Of a DNA stretch of 64,000 nucleotides, positions 19,165 to 29,286 are shown one piece after another (within the stretch, counting starts at the first letter, position 1; each line of letters opens with the position of its first letter). The position numbers and the translations under genes are program-made. The notes beneath the pieces are model-generated. The model saw only the letters and a list, made by a program, of their open reading frames with translations. It had not been told where the DNA came from and made no database searches. The DNA is from Pseudomonas sp. MYb60 (lineage in GTDB: Bacteria > Pseudomonadota > Gammaproteobacteria > Pseudomonadales > Pseudomonadaceae), in the NCBI RefSeq assembly GCF_002979555.1, contig NZ_PCOZ01000002.1, positions 248,001 through 312,000 of the forward strand, given 5' to 3'.

Positions 19165-19848
19165 TCAATCCGCATCAGCCGTAACCGGCGCGCGATAACT
19201 GTCCACCGTAAACCCGTAGACGGTGGCCGGTTGAATCCCCACAGCCACTACTCCCGTTACTGGGCCTGCCGACACCAGCGTCAGCGCTTCACCCGGCAGA
19301 ACGTAGGTCCGTGGCAAAGTTGCCACGCCTGCCTGCGGATGCAGCTCTACTTCCATCCCCAGCCGCACGACATAGGCGCTGTCGTTATGGACCCTCAACT
19401 GGCCCCCTACACGCGTCCATGTCAGCAACTGCCAGGGAGCGTCATGTCTGGGCAAGCCTTTGGGGTGCAGGATCACTGGCAGACTCTGGCGCAGGGTAAT
19501 ACCAATGGTCGCACCGCCGGGTGCACGTGCTTCTGGAATACCTTCAAAGGAAACACGCTTAAGGCGCTGGGTCTTGAGCGGTGCCTTCGTGGTACTGATG
19601 AAACGGACAAGTTGGGTGTCGCCCGCTTCGACCCGCGTAATCGGGGGCGTTACGATCAACAATGGCTCCAGGTCTTCCGGTATGTCTTGAATGACCGAGT
19701 GCAGTAACGCAGGGCCCGAGTCGGTGTTTTTAACATTAAGTGTCGTCTCACCCTCTTCTTCATTCAGAATGACAACGGTTGTCTCGGGCTGCATTCCGTC
19801 CGCCACGGCCATGCCACAAAAAAAAAGACACGCGCTTATATACCGCAT
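19165..19848 (-). CDS. periplasmic fimbrial chaperone (PapD-like)
   Basis: This 227-aa precursor has a signal peptide (MRYISACLFFCGMAVADG). Two Ig-like domains follow: domain 1 contains LNVKNTDSGPALLHSVIQD and the TPPITRVEAGDTQLVRFI segment, where the conserved Arg and the alternating hydrophobic G1 strand receive the pilin. Domain 2 begins near SLPVILHPKGLP. It protects pilins and hands them to the usher. The ATG at 19848 has a GAGG ribosome site 7 nt upstream. It lies between the major subunit and the usher, the classic chaperone-usher order. Confidence 0.88.
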   Translation of the reverse strand: MRYISACLFFCGMAVADGMQPETTVVILNEEEGETTLNVKNTDSGPALLHSVIQDIPEDLEPLLIVTPPITRVEAGDTQLVRFISTTKAPLKTQRLKRVSFEGIPEARAPGGATIGITLRQSLPVILHPKGLPRHDAPWQLLTWTRVGGQLRVHNDSAYVVRLGMEVELHPQAGVATLPRTYVLPGEALTLVSAGPVTGVVAVGIQPATVYGFTVDSYRAPVTADAD

Positions 19849-19985
19849 CAGCGACCTCAGGATTACTGTTGGAACATTCACCGACTTACCCCAGCCAAAC
19901 ATAAAAAAAATGCAGGTTTAAAAAGCCGACATTCAACAAAGCCAGCTAAGTGACAGTGCATTCATGCCGACTATTAACGACGTAC

Positions 19986-20633
19986 TTAGATGTAATCCAC
20001 TGACAGACTGGTGCGACCATCCAACGTTACATCGCGGGTCAGGTCCAAATCCTGCGTGCGGTTGATAACGGCTTTTACTTCAAGCGTGCCTGTAAGACTG
20101 GTGATGGATGCCGGTACCGCAGTGGTACCGCTACGCCAGGAATATTGGGCAGGTGATTGTGCGACTTTACCGTCACTGTGCTGCCAGGCCGACGCCGGAC
20201 TGGTCCGCATGATTGGGTTCAGGACACCGCTGCTCGCACTCAGATTCTTGAGGGTCACGGAGTACCCGCCGGTACGCCTGCCATTGGCGAGCCCTAAGCC
20301 GTAGTTCTGTGCCTCGGTGAACCCGGCACCGAGGATGCCTGGCACCTTACTGGCAGATTGAAGGTCACTCAGCGACACTCGGAACTGCGCAGCCCGACCG
20401 CAATTGATGGTCAAACTGACCGGTTTCGCTACAAGCGGCGTGAACTGCGTCGGGGACAAGCTTGAGGCGGCAATCGTCTGGTAGTCGACAAGGCCATTAC
20501 CGGTGAGGCTAAGGTTGCAAGCCACAGGTTTGATAGTTCCTCGTACAATCAGTTCGGCAACATTAGTTGCATGAGCTCCGACACTGACGATCAGACAAAG
20601 GGCACCGACTGTAACACCAAACATTTTTCTCAT
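19986..20633 (-). CDS. fimbrial major subunit-like protein, DUF1120 family
   Basis: This 215-aa precursor has a signal peptide (ending VGAHA). The mature protein has the pilin-like start ELIVRGTIKPVACNLSLTGNG and a second cysteine in SLTINCGRAAQF, and ends in a beta-strand LDGRTSLSVDYI. DUF1120 proteins occur as subunits of chaperone-usher operons in Pseudomonas and enterics. It is the first and probably most highly expressed gene of this operon, separated from the chaperone gene by 137 bp. The ATG at 20633 follows an ACAGG site. Its base composition looks less GC-rich than the flanking core genes. Confidence 0.78.
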   Translation of the reverse strand: MRKMFGVTVGALCLIVSVGAHATNVAELIVRGTIKPVACNLSLTGNGLVDYQTIAASSLSPTQFTPLVAKPVSLTINCGRAAQFRVSLSDLQSASKVPGILGAGFTEAQNYGLGLANGRRTGGYSVTLKNLSASSGVLNPIMRTSPASAWQHSDGKVAQSPAQYSWRSGTTAVPASITSLTGTLEVKAVINRTQDLDLTRDVTLDGRTSLSVDYI

Positions 20634-21077
20634 AATCAACCTGTCATGTGGAATGAGCAGGTGTATTTATGATGGCCAGGAATTGCGACCATAAATAAAT
20701 AACACCACGGCGAGATTGCCGGATGACAGTCTGCGGTTTAGGCACAGGATCAATGAATCAGAGAACACGCCAACCATTGTGAGAGGCGTTGATATAAAAA
20801 GTGGGCAACCGTTAACTATCGAGTAGGCTGAACTACAACGCGCCTAAGCCAATAGCCTCTGCCGTGTAGGCAAAATCAAAAACAGGACGATCAATACAAC
20901 ACGTTAATACGTCCTACAAATATAAAACCTCATGCTTTGCAAACTCAAAAAAACGCCCTACATTTCCGACAAATATTCCCGGCAGACACCCGCAGGAAAA
21001 TTACCCAAGCAGTACGCGTTGGCACCAAAGGTCGATCGTGGCACGATGGTCGGGTTATCGACCGAGACCCCCAAACC
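20634..21077. other. AT-richer intergenic region between the fimbrial operon and ppx
   Basis: About 440 bp without a gene separate the divergent fimbrial subunit and ppx. It is visibly richer in A+T than its surroundings. A perfect 8-bp inverted repeat (TATTTATG ... CATAAATA, 18-nt spacer, 20664-20697) lies about 31 bp before the fimbrial start and could be an operator. AT-rich TATAAA-like stretches near 20802 and 20921 could be promoter elements for ppx, but I cannot assign them firmly. An open frame running into ppx from 20937 looks non-coding. Confidence 0.45.
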
Positions 21078-22580
21078 ATGCCGCAATCCCAAGCCAAGAA
21101 TCTGTCCCTGATCGCCGCCATCGACCTGGGCTCCAACAGCTTTCACATGGTCGTGGCCAAGGCCCAGAACGGTGAGATCCGCATCCTTGAGCGGCTCGGC
21201 GAGAAAGTACAATTGGCTGCCGGGATCGACGACGAGCGCAAGCTCAACGAAGAATCCATGCAGCGCGGGCTTGATTGCCTCAAGCGTTTTGCCCAATTGA
21301 TCAACGGCATGCCCCTGGGCGCCGTGCGGATCGTCGGCACCAACGCCCTGCGCGAAGCGCGCAACCGTGGCGAGTTCATCCGCCGCGCCGAGGAGATCCT
21401 CGGGCACCCGGTAGAAGTCATCTCCGGCCGTGAAGAAGCGCGCCTGATCTACCTGGGCGTGTCCCACACCCTGGCCGACACCCCCGGCAAACGCCTGGTG
21501 GCGGACATCGGCGGCGGCAGTACCGAATTCATCATCGGGCAGCGATTCGAGCCATTGTTGCGTGAAAGCCTGCAAATGGGCTGTGTCAGCTTTACCCAGC
21601 GCTATTTCAAGGACGGCAAGATCACCCCGGCGCGCTACGCCCAGGCCTACACGGCCGCGCGGCTGGAGATCATGAGCATCGAGCATGCCCTGCATCGCCT
21701 GACCTGGGATGAAGCCATCGGCTCGTCCGGCACCATCCGCGCCATCGGCCTGGCCCTCAAGGCCGGCGGCCATGGCACCGGCGAGGTCAACGCCGAGGGC
21801 CTGGCGTGGCTCAAGCGCAAGCTGTTCAAGCTGGGTGACGCCGAGAAGATCGATTTCGACGGCATCAAGCCCGATCGCCGGGCGATTTTCCCGGCAGGCC
21901 TGGCGATTCTCGAAGCGATCTTCGACGCACTCGAACTGCAACGCATGGACCACTGTGACGGCGCCCTGCGCGAAGGCGTGCTCTACGACCTGCTGGGTCG
22001 CCATCACCACGAAGACGTGCGTGAGCGCACCCTCAGCTCGCTGATGGAGCGTTATCACGTCGACCTGGAACAAGCTGCCCGCGTGGAGCGCAAGGCCCTG
22101 CACGCCTTCGACCAAGTGGCCGAGGACTGGGACCTCGAAGATGGCGTCTGGCGTGAACTGCTGGGCTGGGCGGCCAAGGTGCATGAAGTGGGCCTGGACA
22201 TCGCCCACTATCATTACCACAAGCACGGCGCCTACCTGATCGAGCACTCGGACCTGGCCGGTTTCTCCCGCGAAGACCAGCAAATGCTCGCCCTGCTGGT
22301 CCGCGGCCATCGCCGCAACATCCCCAAGGACAAGTTTGCCGAGTTCGGTGACGACGGCATCAAGCTGATTCGCCTGTGTGTGCTGCTGCGCTTTGCGATC
22401 CTGTTCCACCACATCCGTGGTACCCAGGAAATGCCCCAGGTCAAACTGCGTGCCGATGGCGACAGCCTGGAAGTGATGTTCCCGAAAGGCTGGCTGGACG
22501 AGAACCAACTGACCCAGGCGGACTTCGCCCTGGAAGCGGAGTGGCTGACGCGGGTAGGGTTCACCCTCAACGTGCGCTGA
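21078..22580 (+). CDS. ppx: exopolyphosphatase Ppx
   Basis: This 500-aa cytosolic enzyme removes terminal phosphates from polyphosphate. It belongs to the ASKHA fold: phosphate-1 motif [14 protein letters not shown] at about 13-26, [13 protein letters not shown] at about 143-155, and the GSSGTIRA motif. A C-terminal HD-like domain covers about 310-500 ([23 protein letters not shown]). The start [10 protein letters not shown] at 21078 fits the family, whereas the frame open from 20937 adds basic, unrelated residues. It is convergent with ppk across a REPIN. Confidence 0.95.
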   Translation: MPQSQAKNLSLIAAIDLGSNSFHMVVAKAQNGEIRILERLGEKVQLAAGIDDERKLNEESMQRGLDCLKRFAQLINGMPLGAVRIVGTNALREARNRGEFIRRAEEILGHPVEVISGREEARLIYLGVSHTLADTPGKRLVADIGGGSTEFIIGQRFEPLLRESLQMGCVSFTQRYFKDGKITPARYAQAYTAARLEIMSIEHALHRLTWDEAIGSSGTIRAIGLALKAGGHGTGEVNAEGLAWLKRKLFKLGDAEKIDFDGIKPDRRAIFPAGLAILEAIFDALELQRMDHCDGALREGVLYDLLGRHHHEDVRERTLSSLMERYHVDLEQAARVERKALHAFDQVAEDWDLEDGVWRELLGWAAKVHEVGLDIAHYHYHKHGAYLIEHSDLAGFSREDQQMLALLVRGHRRNIPKDKFAEFGDDGIKLIRLCVLLRFAILFHHIRGTQEMPQVKLRADGDSLEVMFPKGWLDENQLTQADFALEAEWLTRVGFTLNVR

Positions 22581-22595
22581 CCCGGCACAACCCAA

Positions 22596-22687
22596 TGTGG
22601 GAGGGGGCTTGCCCCCGATGGCAGTGGATCAGTCAAAGTTTCCAGTGACTGGCACACCGCTATCGGGGGCAAGCCCCCTCCCACATT
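22596..22687. repeat. REPIN (two inverted REPs) between ppx and ppk
   Basis: Two REP units face each other: TGTGGGAGGGGGCTTGCCCC at the left and GGGGCAAGCCCCCTCCCACA at the right, with about 50 bp between. The arms are near-perfect complements, forming the REPIN structure known from fluorescens-group genomes, mobilised in trans by a RAYT transposase not present here. It lies between convergent stops and may also end both transcripts. Confidence 0.9.
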
Positions 22688-22706
22688 TTCAGACCTGTGT
22701 TGACGG

Positions 22707-24926
22707 TCAGTTCACGGTCAGGATCGGGCTACCCAACCTCTCCAGCAACGTCGCCTGCGCGCTGCGCGGGTTCTGGTTGCCGGTTGGCGTGTTGCGCACG
22801 TAGCGCCCGTCCGACTGCAGGCTCCAGCTGTGGGTGTTGTCGGTGAGGTAGCTTTCCAGCTCCTTTTTGACCCGCATGATCAGCTTCTTGCCTTCCACCG
22901 GGAAGCAAGTCTCCACGCGCTTGTCGAGGTTGCGCTCCATCCAGTCGGCACTGGAGAGGAACATCTGCTCTTCGCCACCATTGAGGAAGTAGAACACCCG
23001 CGTGTGCTCCAGGAAGCGGCCGATGATCGAACGCACATGGATGTTGTGCGACACCCCGACAATCCCCGGACGCAGGCAGCACATGCCACGCACCACCAGG
23101 TCGATACGCACGCCGGACTGGCTGGCCTTGTACAGCGCGCGGATGATTTTCGGATCGGTCAGCGAGTTGAACTTGGCAATGATGTGCGCCGGTTTGCCAT
23201 CGAGGGCGAACTGGGTCTCGCGGGCAATCATGTCGAGCATGCCCTTCTTCAGGGTGAACGGCGCGTGCAGCAGTTTCTTCATGCGCAGCGTCTTGCCCAT
23301 GCCGATCAACTGGCTGAACAATTTGCCGACGTCTTCACACAGGGCGTCGTCGGAGGTCAGCAGGCTGTAGTCGGTGTAAAGCTTGGCGTTGCCAGCGTGA
23401 TAGTTGCCGGTACCGAGGTGGGCGTAGCGCACGATCTCCCCGGCCTCGCGGCGCAGGATCAGCATCATCTTGGCGTGGGTCTTGAAGCCCACCACGCCGT
23501 AGATCACCACCGCGCCGGCCGCTTGCAGGCGGCTGGCCAGTTGCAGGTTGGACTCTTCGTCGAAGCGCGCACGCAGCTCGATCACCGCCGTCACTTCCTT
23601 GCCGTTACGCGCAGCGTCCACCAGGGCATCGACGATTTCCGAGTTGGCGCCGGAACGGTACAGGGTCTGGCGCACCGCCAATACATGCGGGTCCTTGGCG
23701 GCCTGCCGCAGCAGGTCGACCACCGGCGTGAACGACTCGAACGGGTGCAGCAGCAGGATGTCCTGCTTGCTCACGACGCTGAAGATGTTCTCGCTGTTTT
23801 GCAGCAGTTTCGGGATCTGCGGGGTGAACGGCTTGTACTGCAGCTCCGGATGACTGTCCAGGCCGGTGATGCTGAACAGGCGCGTCAGGTTCACGGGGCC
23901 ATTGACCTGGTACAACTCGGACTCGGCCAGGTTGAACTGCTTGAGCAGGTAGTCCGACAGGTGTTTCGGGCAGGTATCAGCGACTTCCAGGCGCACTGCA
24001 TCGCCGTAGCGCCGCGAGAACAGCTCGCCGCGCAGGGCACGGGCCAAGTCTTCGACGTCTTCGGAGTCCAGCGCCAGGTCGGCGTTTCGGGTCAGGCGGA
24101 ACTGGTAGCAGCCCTTCACCTTCATGCCCTGGAACAGGTCGTCCGCATGAGCATGAATCATCGAGGAGAGGAATACATAGTTGTCGCCAGCCCCCCCCAC
24201 CTCTTCGGGTACCTTGATGATCCGTGGCAGCAAGCGCGGTGCCGGGATGATCGCCAGGCCCGAGTCGCGACCGAAGGCATCGATGCCCTCCAGCTCGACG
24301 ATGAAGTTCAGGCTCTTGTTGACCAGCAACGGGAACGGGTGCGTCGGGTCGAGACCTATCGGGGTGATGATTGGCGAGATCTCGTCACGGAAGTAACGGC
24401 GCACCCAGGTCTTGATCTTGGTGGTCCATTGACGGCGACGGATGAAGCGGACCTGATGTTTTTCCAGTTCCGGCAACAGGATGTCGTTGAGGATCGCGTA
24501 CTGGCGGTCCACATGGCCGTGTACCAGCTCGCTGATGCGCGCCAGGGCCTGGTGCGGTTGCAGGCCGTCAGCACCGGCTTGCTCGCGGGCGAAGGTAATC
24601 TGCTTCTTCAGGCCGGCCACGCGGATTTCGAAGAACTCGTCCAGGTTGCTGGAGAAGATCAGCAGGAATTTGAGCCGCTCCAGCAAGGGGTAGGACTCAT
24701 CCAATGCCTGCTCAAGCACGCGGATGTTGAATTGCAGTTGTGACAACTCGCGATGGATATACAGGCTGCTGTCATCCAGGTTGGTCACCACCACCGGGGC
24801 CGCCACGGGCACTTCGGCCACGACCGCAGGCGCGGCGGGCTCATGCTCCGGCGGCGTCTCGGTCACCTGTTCAACCACCGGGTGAGCGTCTTTTACGGCA
24901 ACTTCTGTGAGTCCTTCGGTATTCAT
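22707..24926 (-). CDS. ppk: polyphosphate kinase Ppk1
   Basis: This 739-aa enzyme makes polyphosphate from ATP. After a Pro/Val/Glu-rich N-terminal extension of about 48 aa come the PPK N domain ([19 protein letters not shown]), the middle domain, and the C1/C2 catalytic domains. These hold the autophosphorylated histidine region ([15 protein letters not shown], about residue 460) and the second histidine region near [16 protein letters not shown]. The extension makes it longer than E. coli Ppk (688 aa), as is usual in Pseudomonas. It is convergent with ppx, so synthesis and degradation genes are paired. Confidence 0.96.
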   Translation of the reverse strand: MNTEGLTEVAVKDAHPVVEQVTETPPEHEPAAPAVVAEVPVAAPVVVTNLDDSSLYIHRELSQLQFNIRVLEQALDESYPLLERLKFLLIFSSNLDEFFEIRVAGLKKQITFAREQAGADGLQPHQALARISELVHGHVDRQYAILNDILLPELEKHQVRFIRRRQWTTKIKTWVRRYFRDEISPIITPIGLDPTHPFPLLVNKSLNFIVELEGIDAFGRDSGLAIIPAPRLLPRIIKVPEEVGGAGDNYVFLSSMIHAHADDLFQGMKVKGCYQFRLTRNADLALDSEDVEDLARALRGELFSRRYGDAVRLEVADTCPKHLSDYLLKQFNLAESELYQVNGPVNLTRLFSITGLDSHPELQYKPFTPQIPKLLQNSENIFSVVSKQDILLLHPFESFTPVVDLLRQAAKDPHVLAVRQTLYRSGANSEIVDALVDAARNGKEVTAVIELRARFDEESNLQLASRLQAAGAVVIYGVVGFKTHAKMMLILRREAGEIVRYAHLGTGNYHAGNAKLYTDYSLLTSDDALCEDVGKLFSQLIGMGKTLRMKKLLHAPFTLKKGMLDMIARETQFALDGKPAHIIAKFNSLTDPKIIRALYKASQSGVRIDLVVRGMCCLRPGIVGVSHNIHVRSIIGRFLEHTRVFYFLNGGEEQMFLSSADWMERNLDKRVETCFPVEGKKLIMRVKKELESYLTDNTHSWSLQSDGRYVRNTPTGNQNPRSAQATLLERLGSPILTVN

Positions 24927-24944
24927 CGAGTGTTCCTGTGAGGG

Positions 24945-25979
<1,035 letters not shown>

Positions 25980-26165
25980 TCACGGGCGAGCGTTGCAGTT
26001 ATAAGCGGCCATTATGACGAAGGTATTACAGTTGTGCTTATGGATGCGACCTGTAGCCGCATTCGTCGTTTATGTAGGAATTGTTCACTTCGTGACACAT
26101 CTCGATACTTTCATGAATGTTCATGAAGGCGTAGGCTGCGCGTTCATTTCGCCAGCACCCAGACC

Positions 26166-26807
26166 ATGCTTCAACAATTTCTGCATGACTTCGGCTACTT
26201 TGCCCTCTTCCTAGGCACCTTCTTTGAAGGCGAGACGATTCTGGTTCTCGCAGGCTTCCTGGCGTTCCGTGGCTACATGGATATCAACCTGGTGGTGGTC
26301 GTTGCCTTTTTTGGCAGCTACGCCGGCGACCAGTTGTGGTACTACATGGGTCGCAAGCACGGGCGCAAGCTGTTGGCGCGCAAGCCGCGCTGGCAACTGA
26401 TGGGCGACAAGGCCCTGGGACATATCCGCAAGCATCCGGACATCTGGGTGCTGAGCTTCCGCTTCGTCTACGGACTGCGCACGGTCATGCCGGTGGCGAT
26501 CGGTCTTTCAGGCTATCCGCCACTGCGTTACCTGATCCTCAACGGCATAGGCGCAGCGATCTGGGCCGCCGCCCTGGGTGCGGCGGCGTATCACTTCGGC
26601 GCCGTGCTCGAAGGCATGCTCGGCAGCGTCAAGAAATACGAGTTGTGGGTGCTGGGCGCATTGCTGGTACTGGGCTTCGGCCTGTGGCTACGCCGCCGGT
26701 TCAAGAATGCACGCATCGCCCGCGAGGCCTGCGCCGAGGCCGAGGCCAAGGCCCGACTCGCTGCCGAGCCGGTGCCGGTCGAAACGCCTAAGACACCAGT
26801 CGAGTAG
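26166..26807 (+). CDS. DedA family inner-membrane protein
   Basis: This 213-aa VTT/DedA protein belongs to a family now linked to lipid-carrier (undecaprenyl phosphate) and phospholipid flipping. Family motifs are the ETILVLAGFLAFRG re-entrant loop at about 22-35, GDQLWYYMGRKHG at about 54-66, and the FRFVYGLRTVMPVAIGLSGY block at about 98-117 holding the essential Arg. A charged Ala/Glu-rich tail follows the last helix. Its end overlaps the convergent desaturase gene by 20 bp. Confidence 0.88.
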   Translation: MLQQFLHDFGYFALFLGTFFEGETILVLAGFLAFRGYMDINLVVVVAFFGSYAGDQLWYYMGRKHGRKLLARKPRWQLMGDKALGHIRKHPDIWVLSFRFVYGLRTVMPVAIGLSGYPPLRYLILNGIGAAIWAAALGAAAYHFGAVLEGMLGSVKKYELWVLGALLVLGFGLWLRRRFKNARIAREACAEAEAKARLAAEPVPVETPKTPVE

Positions 26808-28023
26808 AGCGGCCTCTGCAGCAATAGAGGCCGATCACGCTGATCAGGCTGTAACTCAACAGCCCCAGCCAGGCCAGTTGGCTGGTCGGCCACAGCCCGA
26901 CCAGCGGCGCCAGCGCTATCAACGGCACATTCAGCGCCAGGCGCAACAACTCGGCTTTCATTGCCCACGGACGGTTCTCCAGCACCACGCCCAGGCTAAA
27001 CAACCCCAACGCCATCGACCCCCAGCCCAGGATCAACGCTGACGTAGGCATCCCTTCGCCGACGTTCATCAAATAGCTGCCAAACCCTACATAAGCTGCA
27101 AATTGCAACGCGACATAGCGTTGCTGGCGCACGTCCAGCGGCACCTCGAACTTTCGGAACTGGCTCAAATCGTGTTTGGCCAACGGGTAGTTGGCCTTGA
27201 CGTCCGCAGGCCGCCAGCCGGTGCGCATGAACCAGATGCGCAACTTGTCCCACCAACGCTCGGTACGCCGCGCATCACTCCACAACTGGGCATAAAACTG
27301 CAGGTTGGCCCACAGTGGATTCCAACTGGCCAGGGGGGTGGTCACGCCGAAGATCACCGGCTCGTTGTCGTCTTCTTCCTGGAATGTGCCGAACAGGCGG
27401 TCCCAAAGAATGAACACCCCGCCGTAATTGCGATCCATGTAGAGAGCGTTCTGTGCATGGTGGGCCCGATGATTGGACGGCGTGACGAAGAACCACTCGT
27501 ACCAGCCGAGCTTGGGCACGTGGCGCGTATGCACCCAGAATTGGTACAGCAGGTTGAGGGACGCCACACTGATGAACACCACCAGCGGCACGCCGACCAC
27601 GGCCAGCGGCAGGTAGAAGATCCAGCTCAGCAAGAAGCCGGTACTGGTCTGGCGCAGGGCGGTGCTGAGGTTGTAGTCCTCGCTCTGGTGATGCACCGAG
27701 TGGGCAGCCCAGAGGATATTGCGCTCGTGGCCCATGCGATGCAGCCAGTAGTAGCAGAAGTCGTAGAACACGAAGGCAAATACCCAGGTCCAGACGTTCT
27801 GGGCAGGCACGTCGAACAACGCCAGGTGCTTGAGGGCGAAGGCGTAGGTGAGGATTCCCACGCCTTTGGTCAACAGGCCCGTGGTGGTGGACAGCACGCC
27901 GGTGCTGAGGCTGTTGATGGCATCCGCCACCCGGTAGTTGCGCTCGCCACGCCAGCGGTCGGCGAGCAGTTCCACCACGATCAAGGCGATGAAAAACGGT
28001 ACCGCGTAAGGCACGAAGTCCAT
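26788..28023 (-). CDS. sterol desaturase / fatty-acid hydroxylase superfamily protein
   Basis: This 411-aa integral membrane protein has the di-iron histidine boxes HRMGH, HSVHH and HRAHH spread over about residues 118-225, within the YYWLHRMGHERNILWAAHSVHHQSEDYN-type arrangement. Such enzymes hydroxylate or desaturate lipids with O2. About eight membrane helices are visible, including a C-terminal block of four beyond the catalytic part that is not in every relative. The start MDFVPYAVPFF at 28023 follows a weak site; the frame is open to 28110. The substrate is unknown; bacteria of this type lack sterols. Confidence 0.85.
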   Translation of the reverse strand: MDFVPYAVPFFIALIVVELLADRWRGERNYRVADAINSLSTGVLSTTTGLLTKGVGILTYAFALKHLALFDVPAQNVWTWVFAFVFYDFCYYWLHRMGHERNILWAAHSVHHQSEDYNLSTALRQTSTGFLLSWIFYLPLAVVGVPLVVFISVASLNLLYQFWVHTRHVPKLGWYEWFFVTPSNHRAHHAQNALYMDRNYGGVFILWDRLFGTFQEEDDNEPVIFGVTTPLASWNPLWANLQFYAQLWSDARRTERWWDKLRIWFMRTGWRPADVKANYPLAKHDLSQFRKFEVPLDVRQQRYVALQFAAYVGFGSYLMNVGEGMPTSALILGWGSMALGLFSLGVVLENRPWAMKAELLRLALNVPLIALAPLVGLWPTSQLAWLGLLSYSLISVIGLYCCRGRSTRLVS

Positions 28024-28139
28024 GGTCTGGTCCGGTTTGTTTTTGTTACATCTAGAGTAGGTGTAGCGGCGCCCTGCCCCATTGGCAACAGGTGACAAAT
28101 TAGTAGACATTTAACGCCAAGAATCCAGGAGAAATGCCC

Positions 28140-28805
28140 ATGAGCAAAAAAGTTGCAGTGATCCTTTCCGGCTGTGGCGTGTACGACGGCGCAGAGATTC
28201 ACGAAAGCGTGATCACCCTGCTGCGCCTGGACCAGCGCGGCGCTCAGGTTCAATGCTTTGCCCCTGACGTGGCGCAGATGCATGTCATCAACCACCTCAC
28301 CGGCGAGGAGATGCCCGAGTCGCGCAATGTGCTGGTGGAGTCGGCACGCATCGCCCGGGGCGAGGTGAAGGACCTGCGCGAGGCCAACGCCGAAGACTTC
28401 GATGCGCTGATCGTGCCTGGCGGGTTTGGGGCGGCGAAGAACCTGTCCAACTTTGCCGTGGAAGGGGCTGGCTGCAGCGTCAATCCACAGGTATTGGCGT
28501 TGGCCGAGGCTTTTGCCGAAGCGGGCAAGCCCGTTGGACTGATCTGTATCTCACCGGCCCTGGCCGCCAAGATCTACGGCCCGGGCGTGACCTGCACCAT
28601 CGGCAACTGCGCCGACACCGCAGCGGCCCTGGACAAGATGGGCGCTACCCATCAGGAATGCACGGTGGAAGACATCGTCGAAGACAAGGCGCGCAAGTTG
28701 GTGAGCACACCCGCTTACATGCTGGGCAAGAACATCAGCGAGGTTGCTTCGGGGATCAACAAGTTGGTGGACCGGGTGCTGGAACTCACACACGAGAACG
28801 ACTGA
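28140..28805 (+). CDS. elbB: isoprenoid biosynthesis glyoxalase ElbB
   Basis: This 221-aa member of the DJ-1/PfpI superfamily is a relative of E. coli ElbB, which has weak glyoxalase activity and was tied to isoprenoid metabolism. It shows AVILSGCGVYDGAEIHESVI at about 5-24, the DALIVPGGFGAAKNLSNFA loop at about 85-103, and the nucleophile-elbow cysteine in GLICISPALAAK at about 136-147. The ATG at 28140 is 8 nt after AGGAG; the ATG at 28134 would be only 2 nt away and is rejected. It is probably monocistronic. Confidence 0.92.
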   Translation: MSKKVAVILSGCGVYDGAEIHESVITLLRLDQRGAQVQCFAPDVAQMHVINHLTGEEMPESRNVLVESARIARGEVKDLREANAEDFDALIVPGGFGAAKNLSNFAVEGAGCSVNPQVLALAEAFAEAGKPVGLICISPALAAKIYGPGVTCTIGNCADTAAALDKMGATHQECTVEDIVEDKARKLVSTPAYMLGKNISEVASGINKLVDRVLELTHEND

Positions 28806-28829
28806 TCAGCCAACCCCACACTAAACAGG

Positions 28830-29285
28830 TCAGGATTGGCGCATCAACCGGGTCAGGATGCGATCCAGCGCATTGGCAAACGCCTGCTTGTCCTTCTCGC
28901 CATGGGGCGGTGGTCCACCGCCCATCTGGCCTTGCTCACGCAAATCGGTGAACAGGTTGCGCACTGCCAGGCGTTCACTCATGTTCGCCGGGCTGAACTC
29001 TTTGCCCCGCGGATCAAGCGCCGTCACACCCTTTTTTACCAGCCGATCGGCCAGTGGCACGTCGCTGCAGATCACCAGCTCACCGGGCACCGCATGCTCG
29101 ACCAGATAATCATCCGCCGCATCCGGGCCGCTGGGCACCACGATCAGCTTCACGCAGGAAAAGCTCGGCTTGATCTGACTCTGGCCAGCCACCAGCACCA
29201 CGTCGAACTGACGCTTGAGGGCGAACTTCACCACCTGGTCCTTGGCCGCGCGGGGGCAGGCATCGGCATCGATCCAGACGCGCAT
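28830..29285 (-). CDS. YaiI/YqxD family protein (DUF188)
   Basis: This 151-aa protein has a PIN-like/DUF188 fold, with the N-terminal acidic motif VWIDADACP at about 3-11, GPDAADDYLVEH at about 57-68, and the VICSDVPLADRLVKKG block. It resembles a nuclease or phosphatase core, but no activity is established. The ATG at 29285 is only 1 bp after the stop of the iron-permease gene, so it is probably co-transcribed with it. The frame that continues to 29369 lies wholly within the permease gene and is not used. Confidence 0.85.
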   Translation of the reverse strand: MRVWIDADACPRAAKDQVVKFALKRQFDVVLVAGQSQIKPSFSCVKLIVVPSGPDAADDYLVEHAVPGELVICSDVPLADRLVKKGVTALDPRGKEFSPANMSERLAVRNLFTDLREQGQMGGGPPPHGEKDKQAFANALDRILTRLMRQS

Positions 29286-29286
29286 G

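Noticed and set aside
20958..22595. Long open frame of 545 codons opposite ppx
   Set aside because: Mirror of the GC-rich ppx gene; it lacks recognisable domains and a ribosome site.
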